Below are positions 31,868 to 44,027 of a stretch of 64,000 bases of DNA, in pieces. How positions within the stretch are numbered: the first letter of the stretch is position 1; every line of letters begins with the position of its first letter. Made by a program: the position numbers and the translations under genes. The stretch lies in contig QAMH01000010.1 of assembly GCA_003149935.1 (NCBI GenBank), positions 62,001 through 126,000 on the forward strand. The letters run 5' to 3'. The notes below the pieces were generated by a model. That model was not told the origin of the DNA and did no database searches. It saw only the letters and a program-made list of their open reading frames with translations. This stretch comes from Coriobacteriia bacterium. Its GTDB lineage: Bacteria; Actinomycetota; Coriobacteriia; Coriobacteriales; QAMH01.

Positions 31868-33190
31868 CTACGCGCCAATCTGTTCGATCACGACATCGGC
31901 CACGCGATTGGCAATCGCATCGGCCTGCTCCTGCGTATGCGCCTCGACCATGACGCGTATGAGCGGTTCGGTGCCCGACGCCCTCACGAGCAGACGGCCC
32001 TCCTCGCCAAGCTCCTCCTCGGCAGCTGCCTCGGCGGCGGCGATGGCCTCGTTTCCCTCATAGAGGGCACGGTCGGTAACGCGCACGTTGACGAGCGCCT
32101 GCGGAAACTTCTCCATAACCTCCATGAGTTCCTTGGCCGTCTTGCCACTTGCGGCGATGACGCCGAGCAGCTCGAGCGCGGACACGAGGCCGTCGCCCGT
32201 CGTGTTGCGCTTGCCGAAGATGATGTGGCCGGACTGCTCGCCGCCGAGCACGGCACCATGCTCGCGCATGGCCTCGAGCACGTAGCGGTCACCCACCTTG
32301 GTGGTGATGACGTCGATACCCTCCCGTTTCATGGCAAGCTGGAAGCCCAGGTTGGCCATGACCGTCGATACGACGAGGTTGTTGTCGAGCAAACCGCGTT
32401 CCTTGAGATCCTTCGCGCAGATGGCGAGCAGGAAATCACCGTCGATGACCGTACCGTCAGATGCGAGTGCGAGCATGCGGTCGGCATCGCCGTCATGGGC
32501 AATCGCGATATCGGCACCGCGGCTTTCCATCAGGAACTTCACCGGCTCGAGGTGCGTCGAGCCGCAGCCCACGTTGATCTCGCTGCCATCGGGATCGGCG
32601 TTGATGACAAAGACCTCGGCACCGAGCGCGCGCAGGGTGGCCGGCGTCGTCTCGCACGATGCACCGTGCGCGCAATCAACAGCGATCTTCATGCCGGAAA
32701 GGTCGACGCCGCGCTCCTGCAGCACCGCAGCCGCGTGGTTGGCGTAGTAGAGGGCGGCATTGGGCACGGGGCGCGATTGTCCGGTCTCGACCTGCTCGCC
32801 GCGCAGCTCCTCGACGAGCTCTTGCATCTCGTCCTCGAGCGCATCGGGCAGCTTGTAGCCCTGCCCGTCGAAGAACTTGATGCCGTTGTATTCGGGCGGA
32901 TTGTGGCTTGCCGAGATGACGATGCCGCAGTCGGCACCCATCTCGCGCGTGATGAGCGCGACGGCGGGCGTCGGGACAATGCCGACGACAGCGGGTTGTC
33001 CGCCTTCCGCGCAAATGCCGTCAACGAGCGCTTGCTCGAGCATGGGACCTGACTCGCGACTATCGCGTCCGATGAAGATGCGCTTGCCAATCTTGCGAAC
33101 CGCCACACGCCCCAGGGCAACCGCTAAGTCGCGGTCGAGTTCCTCACCTGCGACGCCGCGTACGCCATCCGTACCAAACAATCGAGCCAT
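31868..33190 (-). CDS. glmM: Phosphoglucosamine mutase
   Basis: A 440-residue enzyme that interconverts glucosamine 6- and 1-phosphate for peptidoglycan precursor synthesis. It starts MARLFGTDGVRGVAGEEL and carries the phosphoserine loop GIVISASHNPPEYNGIKFF, the Mg-binding DGDADR in AIAHDGDADRM, the sugar loop GGEQSGHI and the phosphate-binding RASGTEPLIRVM. GGGAGGCGGC precedes the ATG at 33190. The in-frame extension to 33823 lies inside glnA and is a shadow. Confidence 0.97.
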   Translation of the reverse strand: MARLFGTDGVRGVAGEELDRDLAVALGRVAVRKIGKRIFIGRDSRESGPMLEQALVDGICAEGGQPAVVGIVPTPAVALITREMGADCGIVISASHNPPEYNGIKFFDGQGYKLPDALEDEMQELVEELRGEQVETGQSRPVPNAALYYANHAAAVLQERGVDLSGMKIAVDCAHGASCETTPATLRALGAEVFVINADPDGSEINVGCGSTHLEPVKFLMESRGADIAIAHDGDADRMLALASDGTVIDGDFLLAICAKDLKERGLLDNNLVVSTVMANLGFQLAMKREGIDVITTKVGDRYVLEAMREHGAVLGGEQSGHIIFGKRNTTGDGLVSALELLGVIAASGKTAKELMEVMEKFPQALVNVRVTDRALYEGNEAIAAAEAAAEEELGEEGRLLVRASGTEPLIRVMVEAHTQEQADAIANRVADVVIEQIGA

Positions 33191-33270
33191 GCCGCCTCCC
33201 GCTCTCGCGATACAAGTTCCTGAAAAAGGGTTTCTGGAAATTGTATCGCAAACGAGCGGGCAGAGCGTCC

Positions 33271-35361
33271 TTAGACGTAGAAGAGCATGTCGTTGTACGT
33301 GGGCATCGGCCAATAGGCGCGATCGGTGAGCTCCTCGAGGCGGTCGGCGACACTGCGCAGATTGTCCATGGCGGGCACAACGAGCTCGACGTAAGCAGCG
33401 GCACGCTCGGGCCAGGTCTCCTTGTCGTAGGCCTCCTCGTGCAACATGTGCAGCGCGTGCGTCTTGAGGCCCATCTCGTGCAGGCAGTCTGCAAGGCGCT
33501 CGAGCAGCTTTTCCTCGGTCTCGGCCGAAAGGTCGGGATTGACGGCCTTCTTCGCGATGATCTCGTCGGCAACGACCTTGCTGTACTTGATGACGGCCGG
33601 CGTGATGATGCGATTCGCGATGTCGAGCATGCACATCGCCTCGATGTTCTTCACCTTGGCGTAATGCTCCATGTCGACACCGTAGCGCGCGCGCATCTCG
33701 GCCTCGTCGAGGATGCCGAAGCTGTCCATGAGCTCGATGCTCTCGGGCTTGATGTAGGCCTGCAGGGCATCCGGCGTCGTGCGGTTGTTGGCAAGACCGC
33801 GACGCTCGGCCTCGATGGGCCACTCCTCGGAATAGCCATTGCCGTTGAAGATGATGCGCTTGTGCGCGTTGAAGACATCACGGCAGATGGCGATTGCCTC
33901 GGCCTCGACATCTTCGGCGCCCTCGAGACGGTCGGCATACTCCTTGAAGCTCTTGGCGACGGCCGCGTTGAGCACCGTGTTGGGAGACGAGAGGTTGAGC
34001 TCGCTTCCCGGCATGCGGAACTCGAAACGGTTGCCGGTGAACGCAAACGGAGACGTGCGGTTGCGGTCGGTGTTGTCCTGCTCGAGCGAGGGAAGCACCT
34101 CGCTGCCGAGGTCCATGCGCCCCATCTTGTGCGAGATGGCGTCCTCGCCCGCGGCAATCGCGTCGACGATGCTCGTGAGCTCGTCGCCCAGGAAGATCGA
34201 CACGATGGCGGGCGGTGCCTCGTTCGCACCGAGACGATGATCGTTGCCGGCAGATGCAACCGTGGCGCGCAGCAGTTCCTGATAATCGTCGACGCCCTGG
34301 ATGACGGCAGCGAGCGAGAGCAGGAAGATGTAGTTGTGCGCCGGGTCATCGCCGGGGTTGAGCATGTTGAGGCCAGGCGTGGCTATGGACCAGTTATCGT
34401 GCTTGCCCGAGCCGTTGATGCCCTTGAAGGGCTTCTCGTTGAGCAGGCAGGCAAGGCCATGATGCGGCGCTGCCTCGCGCAGGACCTCCATCGTCAGAAG
34501 ATTGTTGTCGATGGCGACGTTCGCGCGCGAGAAGATGGGCGCGATTTCGTGCTGACACGGCGCAACCTCGTTGTGCTTGGTCTTCGCATCCACGCCCATG
34601 CGCCACAGCGTGTCATCGACCTCCTTCATGAAGTCGCTCACGACTTCGCGAATGGCACCGAAGTAATGCTCCTCGAGCTCCTGCCCCTTCATGGGGTGGG
34701 CACCAAAGAGCGTCCTGCCGCACATGATGAGGTCGGGGCGACGACGGTAATCGTCCTCCTTGATGAGGAAGTATTCCTGCTCGGCGCCGACGGTGGTGAC
34801 GACCTGCGGAACATCATCGATGCCAAAGCAGGCAAGCACGCGCTTGGCCTGGTCGGAAATCGCCTTCATGCTGCGCAGAAGCGGGGTCTTCTTGTCGAGG
34901 GACTCACCCGTGTAGGAGATGAACGCCGTGGGAATGCACAGCACCTCGTCCTTGATGAACGCGAAGCTCGTGGGGTCCCAAGCGGTATAGCCACGTGCCT
35001 CGGCCGTGCCGCGCAGGCCGCCGCTCGGGAACGATGACGCGTCTGGCTCGCCCTGGATGAGCTCCTTGCCGGAGAATGACGTGATGGCCGCGCCGTCTCC
35101 GAGCGGGTCGATGAAAGCGTCATGCTTCTCCGAAGTGATGCCGGAAAGCGGCTGGAACCAGTGCGTATAGTGCGTGCAGCCGTTTTCGATGGCCCATTCC
35201 TTCATGGCGTGCGCCACGGCATTGGCGGAATCCTCGTCGAGCGCCGTTCCGTTCTGGATGGTCTCGTGCAGGCTCTTGTACACCGGCTTGGGCAAGCGGT
35301 CATGCATGACCTTGTCGTTGAACACCATGCTTCCATAGATCTTGCTGATATCTTCCGCCAT
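33271..35361 (-). CDS. glnA: Glutamine synthetase type III
   Basis: A 696-residue large dodecameric-type glutamine synthetase (GSIII, sometimes called GlnN), which joins ammonia and glutamate at the cost of ATP. GSIII landmarks include FNDKVMHDRLPKPVYKSL near the N-terminus, ENGCTHYTHWFQPL, FPSGGLRGTAEARGYTAWDP, VGAEQEYFLI, HEVAPCQHEIAPIF-like metal-binding residues (NEVAPCQHEIAPIF), GINGSGKHDNWS and NRTSPFAFTGNRFEFR. GGGAGA precedes the ATG. It is a single gene with its own promoter region that contains a dyad at 35410-35424. Confidence 0.96.
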   Translation of the reverse strand: MAEDISKIYGSMVFNDKVMHDRLPKPVYKSLHETIQNGTALDEDSANAVAHAMKEWAIENGCTHYTHWFQPLSGITSEKHDAFIDPLGDGAAITSFSGKELIQGEPDASSFPSGGLRGTAEARGYTAWDPTSFAFIKDEVLCIPTAFISYTGESLDKKTPLLRSMKAISDQAKRVLACFGIDDVPQVVTTVGAEQEYFLIKEDDYRRRPDLIMCGRTLFGAHPMKGQELEEHYFGAIREVVSDFMKEVDDTLWRMGVDAKTKHNEVAPCQHEIAPIFSRANVAIDNNLLTMEVLREAAPHHGLACLLNEKPFKGINGSGKHDNWSIATPGLNMLNPGDDPAHNYIFLLSLAAVIQGVDDYQELLRATVASAGNDHRLGANEAPPAIVSIFLGDELTSIVDAIAAGEDAISHKMGRMDLGSEVLPSLEQDNTDRNRTSPFAFTGNRFEFRMPGSELNLSSPNTVLNAAVAKSFKEYADRLEGAEDVEAEAIAICRDVFNAHKRIIFNGNGYSEEWPIEAERRGLANNRTTPDALQAYIKPESIELMDSFGILDEAEMRARYGVDMEHYAKVKNIEAMCMLDIANRIITPAVIKYSKVVADEIIAKKAVNPDLSAETEEKLLERLADCLHEMGLKTHALHMLHEEAYDKETWPERAAAYVELVVPAMDNLRSVADRLEELTDRAYWPMPTYNDMLFYV

Positions 35362-35409
35362 GAGCTTCTCCCTTGGGCGTCATCGGTAGTGGGCAGTAGT
35401 GTATCGTAC

Positions 35410-35424
35410 GTGAACGAAATTCAC
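35410..35424. promoter_or_regulatory. Dyad in the glutamine synthetase promoter region
   Basis: GTGAA-CGAAA-TTCAC forms a perfect 5-bp dyad with a 5-base centre about 50 bases upstream of the glnA start. Its place suggests an operator for nitrogen control. It does not match TnrA/GlnR consensus closely enough to name a factor. Confidence 0.4.
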
Positions 35425-35465
35425 GATAAAGGCGTTTTGTTTCGATTGTTTTAACGATTATTGTG

Positions 35466-36407
35466 CTATTCGTGCTGAATGAGGTACTGGGCGACGTCCT
35501 CGGCGGCATTGGCGCCATCGGCGACTGCCGTCGTGATCTGGTAAAGCTCCTTGGAGCGTATGTCGCCCGCTGCGTAGACGCCCGGCACGCTCGTCTCTCC
35601 CATCGAGTTGGTGACAACGTGGCCGGTACGGTCAAGCTCGACGGCATTGTCCAGAAACTCGACGTTGGGCACCGTGCCGATGGCGACGAAAAGCGCCGAA
35701 CACGCGATGGTCGACTCCTCGCCCGTATTCACGTTCTTGAGCTTGAGCCCCGTGACCGCGAAATCCTCGCCGACGATTTCCTCCACGGTCGTGTTCCAGA
35801 TGATCTCGACGTTGTCGAGCTCCTTGAGCTTGACGTTGTAGATGGCCGTGGCGCGCAGCACGTCGCGGCGCACGATGACCGTCACCTTGTTACAGATGCG
35901 CGAGAGGTAAATCGCATCCGCGACGGCCGTGTTGCCGCCGCCGACGACACAGACATCCTTGCCCTTGAAGAAGTTGCCGTCGCAGGTGGCGCAATATGAG
36001 ACACCCGAACCCTTGAACTCTTCCTCGCCCGGAATGCTGAGCAAGGCAGGCCTGACGCCTGTGGCGATGATGACCGTCTTCGCCGTCAAGTCATCGCCGG
36101 ATGCCATATGGAGCTTCTTGGGGCAGGCGTCGAAGTCAACGGAGAGCACGGCATCGTAGATGATCTGCGCGCCGAAACTCGTCGCCTGCTTGGTCATGAT
36201 CTCCGAGAGCTCATAGCCACTCGTCGACTGGTTGAAGCCGGGGTAGTTCTCCAGATGCTCGGTAAGCGCCATCTGGCCACCGGGGGCGAGTCGCTCGATA
36301 ACCGCACACGTAAGACCCGCACGTGCACAGTACATTGCGGCGGTCAAACCCGCCGGACCCGCCCCGATGATCAGGGCATCATACGTTGTCGACGTATCGG
36401 CTGCCAT
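35466..36407 (-). CDS. trxB: Thioredoxin reductase
   Basis: A 313-residue FAD- and NADPH-dependent flavoprotein that reduces thioredoxin. The FAD Rossmann motif is DALIIGAGPAGLTAAMYCARAG, the redox-active pair is SYCATCDG, the NADPH fold is VCVVGGGNTAVADAIYLSR, and the C-terminal FAD contact is GVYAAGDIR. GAGAGGT lies before the ATG at 36407; the frame to 36503 overlaps trxA and is not used. It follows trxA by 31 bases on the same strand, forming a trxAB operon. Confidence 0.95.
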   Translation of the reverse strand: MAADTSTTYDALIIGAGPAGLTAAMYCARAGLTCAVIERLAPGGQMALTEHLENYPGFNQSTSGYELSEIMTKQATSFGAQIIYDAVLSVDFDACPKKLHMASGDDLTAKTVIIATGVRPALLSIPGEEEFKGSGVSYCATCDGNFFKGKDVCVVGGGNTAVADAIYLSRICNKVTVIVRRDVLRATAIYNVKLKELDNVEIIWNTTVEEIVGEDFAVTGLKLKNVNTGEESTIACSALFVAIGTVPNVEFLDNAVELDRTGHVVTNSMGETSVPGVYAAGDIRSKELYQITTAVADGANAAEDVAQYLIQHE

Positions 36408-36438
36408 ATCGTGACCTCTCGTTTGCCTGGCGCGTGGC

Positions 36439-36747
36439 CTAGTCGAACATGGCGAGGACACCGTACTTGGGTATCGCGCCCACGTTCTTCTTGACGGGCT
36501 CACCGTTCTTGAAGAGCATCAGGGTCGGTACGGAGCTGATGTGATAGCGCTCGGCGATATCGCGACTCTCGTCGATGTCGACCTTGAAGACATGTGCCTT
36601 GCCCTGCATCTCGTCGGCGACCTCCTCGATGACAGGCGCGAGCATATTGCACGGGCCGCACCACGTCGCAAAGAAGTCTACGAGCACGGGCTCCTGCGCA
36701 CCGAGGACGACCTCATCGAAGTCTGCTGAAGTTGCATGCTGAACCAT
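36439..36747 (-). CDS. trxA: Thioredoxin
   Basis: A 102-residue cytosolic thioredoxin with the active site FFATWCGPCNMLAPVIEE and the cis-Pro loop ISSVPTLMLFKNGE. It reduces protein disulfides and is recycled by the reductase encoded next. CGGAGG lies 8 bases before the ATG at 36747. The gene is divergent from uvrA with about 200 bases between. Confidence 0.95.
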   Translation of the reverse strand: MVQHATSADFDEVVLGAQEPVLVDFFATWCGPCNMLAPVIEEVADEMQGKAHVFKVDIDESRDIAERYHISSVPTLMLFKNGEPVKKNVGAIPKYGVLAMFD

Positions 36748-36912
36748 TTTGGGTCCTCCGTTCATCCAGTAATTCGTACGCTTCGTATTATATGCGCATC
36801 CATAAACAATATATTCGCGATAGAATAGTTTGTTACGAAACCTTCACGCTTCACCTTGGTAACTTTTGGTTGCCAGTTCTTCCCAAATCTCCCGAATTGC
36901 CTTAGACTGTTT

Positions 36913-36934
36913 CGAACATATGTTTGCATACAAT
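36913..36934 (+). promoter_or_regulatory. LexA box and -10 of uvrA
   Basis: CGAACATATGTTTG (36913-36926) is a perfect match to the Gram-positive SOS consensus CGAACRNRYGTTYG. A TACAAT -10-like box follows at 36929-36934, 18 bases before the ATG. LexA binding would block this promoter. Confidence 0.88.
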
Positions 36935-36951
36935 TAATCAAGGGCGGGTTC

Positions 36952-39837
<2,886 letters not shown>

Positions 39838-39839
39838 CG

Positions 39840-39870
39840 GAGGCGCACGACTACGCGCTAGCCTCTTTTT
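39840..39870. terminator. Terminator of uvrA, overlapping the end of the TetR gene
   Basis: GAGGC (39840-39844) pairs with GCCTC (39861-39865) and five T follow on the plus strand. It overlaps the stop of the convergent tetR gene. Confidence 0.6.
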
Positions 39871-40445
39871 GGAAGCTGGGCTCCGTCCAACGCCCTGCAC
39901 AGGCGTGGGGGCAGCACCTGACTTTCCCGTATGAAGCCGGGCGTGGAATCATATTGAACGCGCACGAGCATTTCGATGGGCCACTGCATCTGGTTGCGAC
40001 ACCATTCCAAGAACGTGTCGGTAACCCCGATTATCGCCTGGTCAATGGCAATGATGCGGTAAAGCGTCTCCGCCTCGGCCATGTCCTCATCGATGAACTC
40101 CTCACGCAAGAGCTCTCTCATGAACGAGATAAAGGTCTCGCGAAAGTTATTCTGACCCTCGTGAAAGGGCAGCTGGCAGAAGAAGCCCTTGTGCTCGACA
40201 GCAAACGAATATGCCTCGAAAACGGTCTCCGCGAAATAGGCTGGTCGTACGTACGTCTCCAGAATGTTCGTCGTCAGATACCCAATGAGATCGTTGACGT
40301 CATTGAAATGGTTGTAAAACGTTTGTCTGGCAGTGCCAGCCTGGGCAACGAGGGCGGTGACAGTGACATCTGATAGCTTGCGGCTTTCGCAGAGGCTCAA
40401 AAGCGCATCGCAGTAGAGTTTCTTCGTGAGATTTGCGTCTGGCAT
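39858..40445 (-). CDS. TetR-family regulator (first of a paralogous pair)
   Basis: A 195-residue regulator. The DNA-binding helix-turn-helix is VTVTALVAQAGTARQTFYNHF at about residues 27-47, followed by an all-helical ligand domain. It is clearly paralogous to the protein at 44028: they share KLYCDALL/ELYCEALL, AGTARQTFYN, HKGFFCQLP/HKGFFSQLP and GQNNFRET/GQNNFRDT. GGAGGG lies before the ATG at 40445. It is divergent from the FAD oxidoreductase gene and probably controls it. Confidence 0.88.
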   Translation of the reverse strand: MPDANLTKKLYCDALLSLCESRKLSDVTVTALVAQAGTARQTFYNHFNDVNDLIGYLTTNILETYVRPAYFAETVFEAYSFAVEHKGFFCQLPFHEGQNNFRETFISFMRELLREEFIDEDMAEAETLYRIIAIDQAIIGVTDTFLEWCRNQMQWPIEMLVRVQYDSTPGFIRESQVLPPRLCRALDGAQLPKRG

Positions 40446-40567
40446 ATGCCCTCCACCAATTCAGTGCGAACTAATCCCAAGACCTCATCTGGCGTGCTCT
40501 TTGCGCAACAATCGAGCCCAGCGAGTATATCACGCTCATCATGCCGTTCGCGAAGCCTCGCCTAGAC

Positions 40568-40598
40568 GATATGCCCTCGTTTGTCTATTCGACATATC
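40568..40598. promoter_or_regulatory. Possible TetR operator
   Basis: GATATG (40568-40573) and CATATC (40593-40598) are inverted arms 19 bases apart, in the space between the divergent tetR and FAD oxidoreductase genes. The assignment rests on position only. Confidence 0.3.
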
Positions 40599-40649
40599 AG
40601 GCGCGCGTAGGATGTTCCCCATCTTGGAAGCACGATGGGGAGGAAAATG

Positions 40650-41789
40650 ATGGATGCAGAAACCATAGTGGTGGGCGGCGGCATCGCCGGCATGAGCTGC
40701 GCACGCAAGCTCAAGGACAATGGCCGCGACGTGCTGCTCATCACAGACGAGCTTGGCGGCCGAGTTTGCTACGACCCCGAGCTGCACAATAACTTCGGCG
40801 CTGTCTTTTGCATGGAAAACTACGATAATGCCTTCAAAATCGTCGACAAGGATGGATATCTCGAAGTCGCGCTCGGCAGCCTCATGCTGCACAGCACGCC
40901 AACGAAGAAGTTCAAGGGCACGAGCCTCACCATGATCTCGAGCCTGCCCCAGCTTCTGAAGTTTCGTTCTTTCATGAACAAGGACTTCATCCCTGAGTAC
41001 TCTCGTTATAAGAAAGATTGCGAGACGATGCCCGCGGCAAAGGCCCTCGATGCCCATCCCAAAATCAAGCGCTTCTACCACATGAAAGCAAGCACGCTCA
41101 TCGAGGAACTCGGCATCCAGAAGATTGCTGACAACTTCATATCGAAGTTCGCCTACGCATGCACGGGCTCCCGCATCAACGAACTTAACGCGCTCGACTT
41201 TCTCAATGTCGCACAAGGCGTCGTAATAAAGCTCTTCAACTTCACCTTCGATGCAGACAAGTTCATCGCATTGCTTGATGGCAAAGTCGAGATTGCAACG
41301 GTCACGGGTGTGGAGAAGATCCAAGGCAGCTGGAAGGTCACGACAAGCGACGGCCTTGAGCGCACCTGTGAGAATCTCGTTGTCGCCACCACCGGCCTCA
41401 CAACGCAGCGCCTCTTGGGCGTCGAGGAAATCAGGCAGCCAACAAAGCTCGTGAGCTACCTCGTCAAGGGAACCCCGAACGCGCAAATTGCTGAGGCGAA
41501 GGCGCACTACTATAGCGACGAATTTGACACGATCGCCATAGCGCAACGCGATGATGGCCTTTTCAATGTCTTTAGCCGCGATGAAATCGACCTAGGTGAG
41601 CATTTTGACCAATACGAGGTCATCAAGTACCGCGTTTGGCCTGAGGCGCTATTCACGTATGGCGACAGCATCCTCAGGCAAGATTGGGACGACAATTGCT
41701 ACATCGCTTGCGATGTGAACGGGCTTGGGGTCGAACCGGCAGCCATCTCCGGCATTTACGCGGCAAACAGGATTCTGGGCATCGCATAA
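40650..41789 (+). CDS. FAD-dependent amine-oxidase/phytoene-desaturase-like oxidoreductase
   Basis: A 379-residue flavoprotein. The N-terminal dinucleotide motif is TIVVGGGIAGMSCARKLKDNG, followed by the FAD-binding GGRVCYD. A C-terminal FAD loop ends CDVNGLGVEPAAISGIYAANR. The fold resembles NAD(P)-binding amine oxidase or carotenoid-desaturase proteins, but the substrate is unknown. The ATG at 40650 is 6 bases after GGAGG; the ATG at 40647 is too close. It leads a plus-strand run with the SRPBCC-type, Fe-S and TetR genes. Confidence 0.82.
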   Translation: MDAETIVVGGGIAGMSCARKLKDNGRDVLLITDELGGRVCYDPELHNNFGAVFCMENYDNAFKIVDKDGYLEVALGSLMLHSTPTKKFKGTSLTMISSLPQLLKFRSFMNKDFIPEYSRYKKDCETMPAAKALDAHPKIKRFYHMKASTLIEELGIQKIADNFISKFAYACTGSRINELNALDFLNVAQGVVIKLFNFTFDADKFIALLDGKVEIATVTGVEKIQGSWKVTTSDGLERTCENLVVATTGLTTQRLLGVEEIRQPTKLVSYLVKGTPNAQIAEAKAHYYSDEFDTIAIAQRDDGLFNVFSRDEIDLGEHFDQYEVIKYRVWPEALFTYGDSILRQDWDDNCYIACDVNGLGVEPAAISGIYAANRILGIA

Positions 41790-41826
41790 GAAAGCTCGAG
41801 CAACAAGCGCCTATCAAGGAGTGTCA

Positions 41827-42681
41827 ATGGAAAACGTAAATCCCTATATTCCGGCAACCAAAAAGGATGCCGAGCACCTCAAACGCATGCGGGCACGTGT
41901 CTGGCCGCAGTTCTGGCTCTGCGTGGTCATCCTCGTTGCGATAATCACCACTTGCTGGATTCACTTCGGGTGGATTCAGACGCTTGTCGGCTGCATCGTG
42001 GTATTCGTGATTGGCTTCGGCGTGCTCGCAGGCTACGGCATGAAGCACGCCTGCTCGGAGGAAGAAGTGAGGCTATGCGAGGAGGCGCTGCCGGGCCATG
42101 ACATCCTCTCGCCTGAAGATATCCGACTCACGGGTGGTCAGTCGTTCGATTTCGATTGCGCGCCGCAAGACCTTTATCCGTACCTTGCCCAAATGAACCT
42201 CACCAAGGCCGGCTTCTATAGCTTCCAGGTGCTCGAGCGTCTTTTCGGGTTTCACATTCGCAACGATTACTTCGTGCGCCCCGAATGGCAGCCCGTGCAA
42301 CCCGGCGATTGGATGTATTACCACCAAAACGGCATGGGTACGGGAGTCGTAGACGTCAAGCCCAACGAATACATCCTCACCTACTCGGACACGCGCTTCA
42401 AGCCAACGCAGGAACTCGCCGTTGCCTGGAGGCCTAAATGGATGAAGGGCTTTGCCTGGACGTGGAACTTCATCTTGCAGCCGACGAACGGTGGAGAGGG
42501 CACGCATTTCATCAGCTACCTGCAGGCGTGGTGGCCCGAGGAAACCTCGAAGCTCACCATAGCTCGGCTGACACTGCAATGGGGGCTTCCCTCTAACTTC
42601 ATGATGCACAAGATGGCATCGAAGATGGGCAAACTCGCTTGCAAGCGGGCGCAGGAAAGGCGAGCAGGAGCCTTGCGCTAA
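41827..42681 (+). CDS. Membrane-anchored SRPBCC-type (polyketide cyclase-like) protein
   Basis: A 284-residue protein. Two hydrophobic helices lie at about residues 27-75 (WLCVVILVAIITTCWIHFGW and TLVGCIVVFVIGFGVLAGYG). A domain of about 190 residues follows that looks like an SRPBCC lipid-binding fold (DCAPQDLYPYLAQMNLTKAG, GDWMYYHQNGMGTG, THFISYLQAWWP). Such folds bind hydrophobic ligands. AAGGAG precedes the ATG at 41827. It may present a lipid or isoprenoid to the neighbouring redox enzymes; this is inference. Confidence 0.7.
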   Translation: MENVNPYIPATKKDAEHLKRMRARVWPQFWLCVVILVAIITTCWIHFGWIQTLVGCIVVFVIGFGVLAGYGMKHACSEEEVRLCEEALPGHDILSPEDIRLTGGQSFDFDCAPQDLYPYLAQMNLTKAGFYSFQVLERLFGFHIRNDYFVRPEWQPVQPGDWMYYHQNGMGTGVVDVKPNEYILTYSDTRFKPTQELAVAWRPKWMKGFAWTWNFILQPTNGGEGTHFISYLQAWWPEETSKLTIARLTLQWGLPSNFMMHKMASKMGKLACKRAQERRAGALR

Positions 42682-42723
42682 CTCTGCAAATCAAAGAAAA
42701 GACCCAACAGAAACGAGGCTGAC

Positions 42724-44025
42724 ATGGAAAATGCAAATGGCGTCACGCTCGACATTGACGAGCAAATAAGAACAACGCCCAACTCTGCTGCATCCACCAC
42801 CGACCGCGTACGCAACTTCGATGGAACAGTTCCCGCAGACGGGGAGCTCCCCTCCTTCTATGCAAACATCGACGAGCAGGGAAACGTGCTATTCCTCGAT
42901 GCGGAGAGGCTCGGGCGCAAGACGGCAGGACCGGGACCCAGGCCAATCTACAAGAACAAGCCCAACGGCCTCGGCATCAAGAACTTCATCGTCACGCACA
43001 CCTCGGCGCGGCAATGGAACTGGAAGGTCGTCCTCAAGGTATTCGCTTGGATACTCAACATGTCCAAGGTGCTAAAGAAGCCCGGCTCCCTCGGCGACAG
43101 AATCTATCGCAAAGCCATGATGTTCGATCCGCCTGAGCAGTCCTATTCGGCGGGCTTCGCTTTTAACCTTAACGTTGACGTTCCCGAGGATAGACCCGGC
43201 ACCGCACACCACAACGACTATATCGTGCACAAAAACACGGATCCGGCAAAGCAAGCCTTCGCATGCAAGCATGACGAACCCGATGGCAAATCGGCAAAGG
43301 CCAAGACAATCGAGATCAACAAGCGCATAAGCGATGATGTCGACCGTGATACGGCGACAGTGACGCTGCCCATCGACCTCGTAAAGAAGGCAATTGACGA
43401 GGCCGAGTACATCGGCGGCATGAAGGAGTGCCTATGTCGCGCGGGGCGCGATTGCCAGGATTACCCGCATGATCTGGCGTGCCTGTTCCTCAACCTTGGC
43501 GGCCGCGTCGTCGTCGACCATGGCATGGCGGTGGAGCTCACAAAGGAGGAGGCATATGAGCGCGTGGAGAAAGCCGCTGCCCTCGGTCTCACCTGCCAGT
43601 CGCTCTGGGTTCAAGTCGAGCAACTCATCTGGGGCTTCAAGAACGACCAGATGGACGCTTTCCTTGAAATTTGCTTCTGCTGCCCGTGCTGCTGCGTGGG
43701 CATGAACCTCTCCAAGAATGGTCCGCGCAACATAAAGCGCGGCTTCATTCCCAGTGGCTGGACGGCCGTGGTCGACCATGACCGTTGCACAGGATGCGGA
43801 CATTGCCTGGATAGCTATTGCCCGCAAGATGCCATTCACTTCCGTGAGAGCGACGGCAAGATGGTGGTCAATCAAGAAGTCTGCCTTGGATGCGGGTATT
43901 GCCGTTCGCGCTGCCCCGAAGGCTCGATATCCATCAAGCAGACGATGCCCATGCTCGACAGTGTGCAGGATTACTTTCTCGAGCAAGCCCAGCTCAAGAT
44001 TGTTCCGGGCGTATACCGCAAATAG
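42724..44025 (+). CDS. 4Fe-4S protein with cysteine-rich centre
   Basis: A 433-residue protein without signal or clear membrane anchor. The C-terminal part holds a bacterial ferredoxin-like pair of [4Fe-4S] sites: CTGCGHCLDSYCP and CLGCGYCRSRCPEGS. The middle has two more cysteine groups, KECLCRAGRDCQDYPHDLAC and ICFCCPCCCVGMNL. These resemble conserved cysteine motifs of 4Fe-4S dicluster proteins of unknown function in anaerobes. It is probably the electron donor or a redox catalyst for the FAD protein two genes upstream. A GAGG lies 7 bases before the ATG. Confidence 0.8.
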   Translation: MENANGVTLDIDEQIRTTPNSAASTTDRVRNFDGTVPADGELPSFYANIDEQGNVLFLDAERLGRKTAGPGPRPIYKNKPNGLGIKNFIVTHTSARQWNWKVVLKVFAWILNMSKVLKKPGSLGDRIYRKAMMFDPPEQSYSAGFAFNLNVDVPEDRPGTAHHNDYIVHKNTDPAKQAFACKHDEPDGKSAKAKTIEINKRISDDVDRDTATVTLPIDLVKKAIDEAEYIGGMKECLCRAGRDCQDYPHDLACLFLNLGGRVVVDHGMAVELTKEEAYERVEKAAALGLTCQSLWVQVEQLIWGFKNDQMDAFLEICFCCPCCCVGMNLSKNGPRNIKRGFIPSGWTAVVDHDRCTGCGHCLDSYCPQDAIHFRESDGKMVVNQEVCLGCGYCRSRCPEGSISIKQTMPMLDSVQDYFLEQAQLKIVPGVYRK

Positions 44026-44027
44026 CC

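Noticed and set aside
40539..41546. Minus-strand frame opposite the FAD oxidoreductase gene
   Set aside because: Shadow; the plus-strand gene has a dinucleotide-binding motif and ribosome site.
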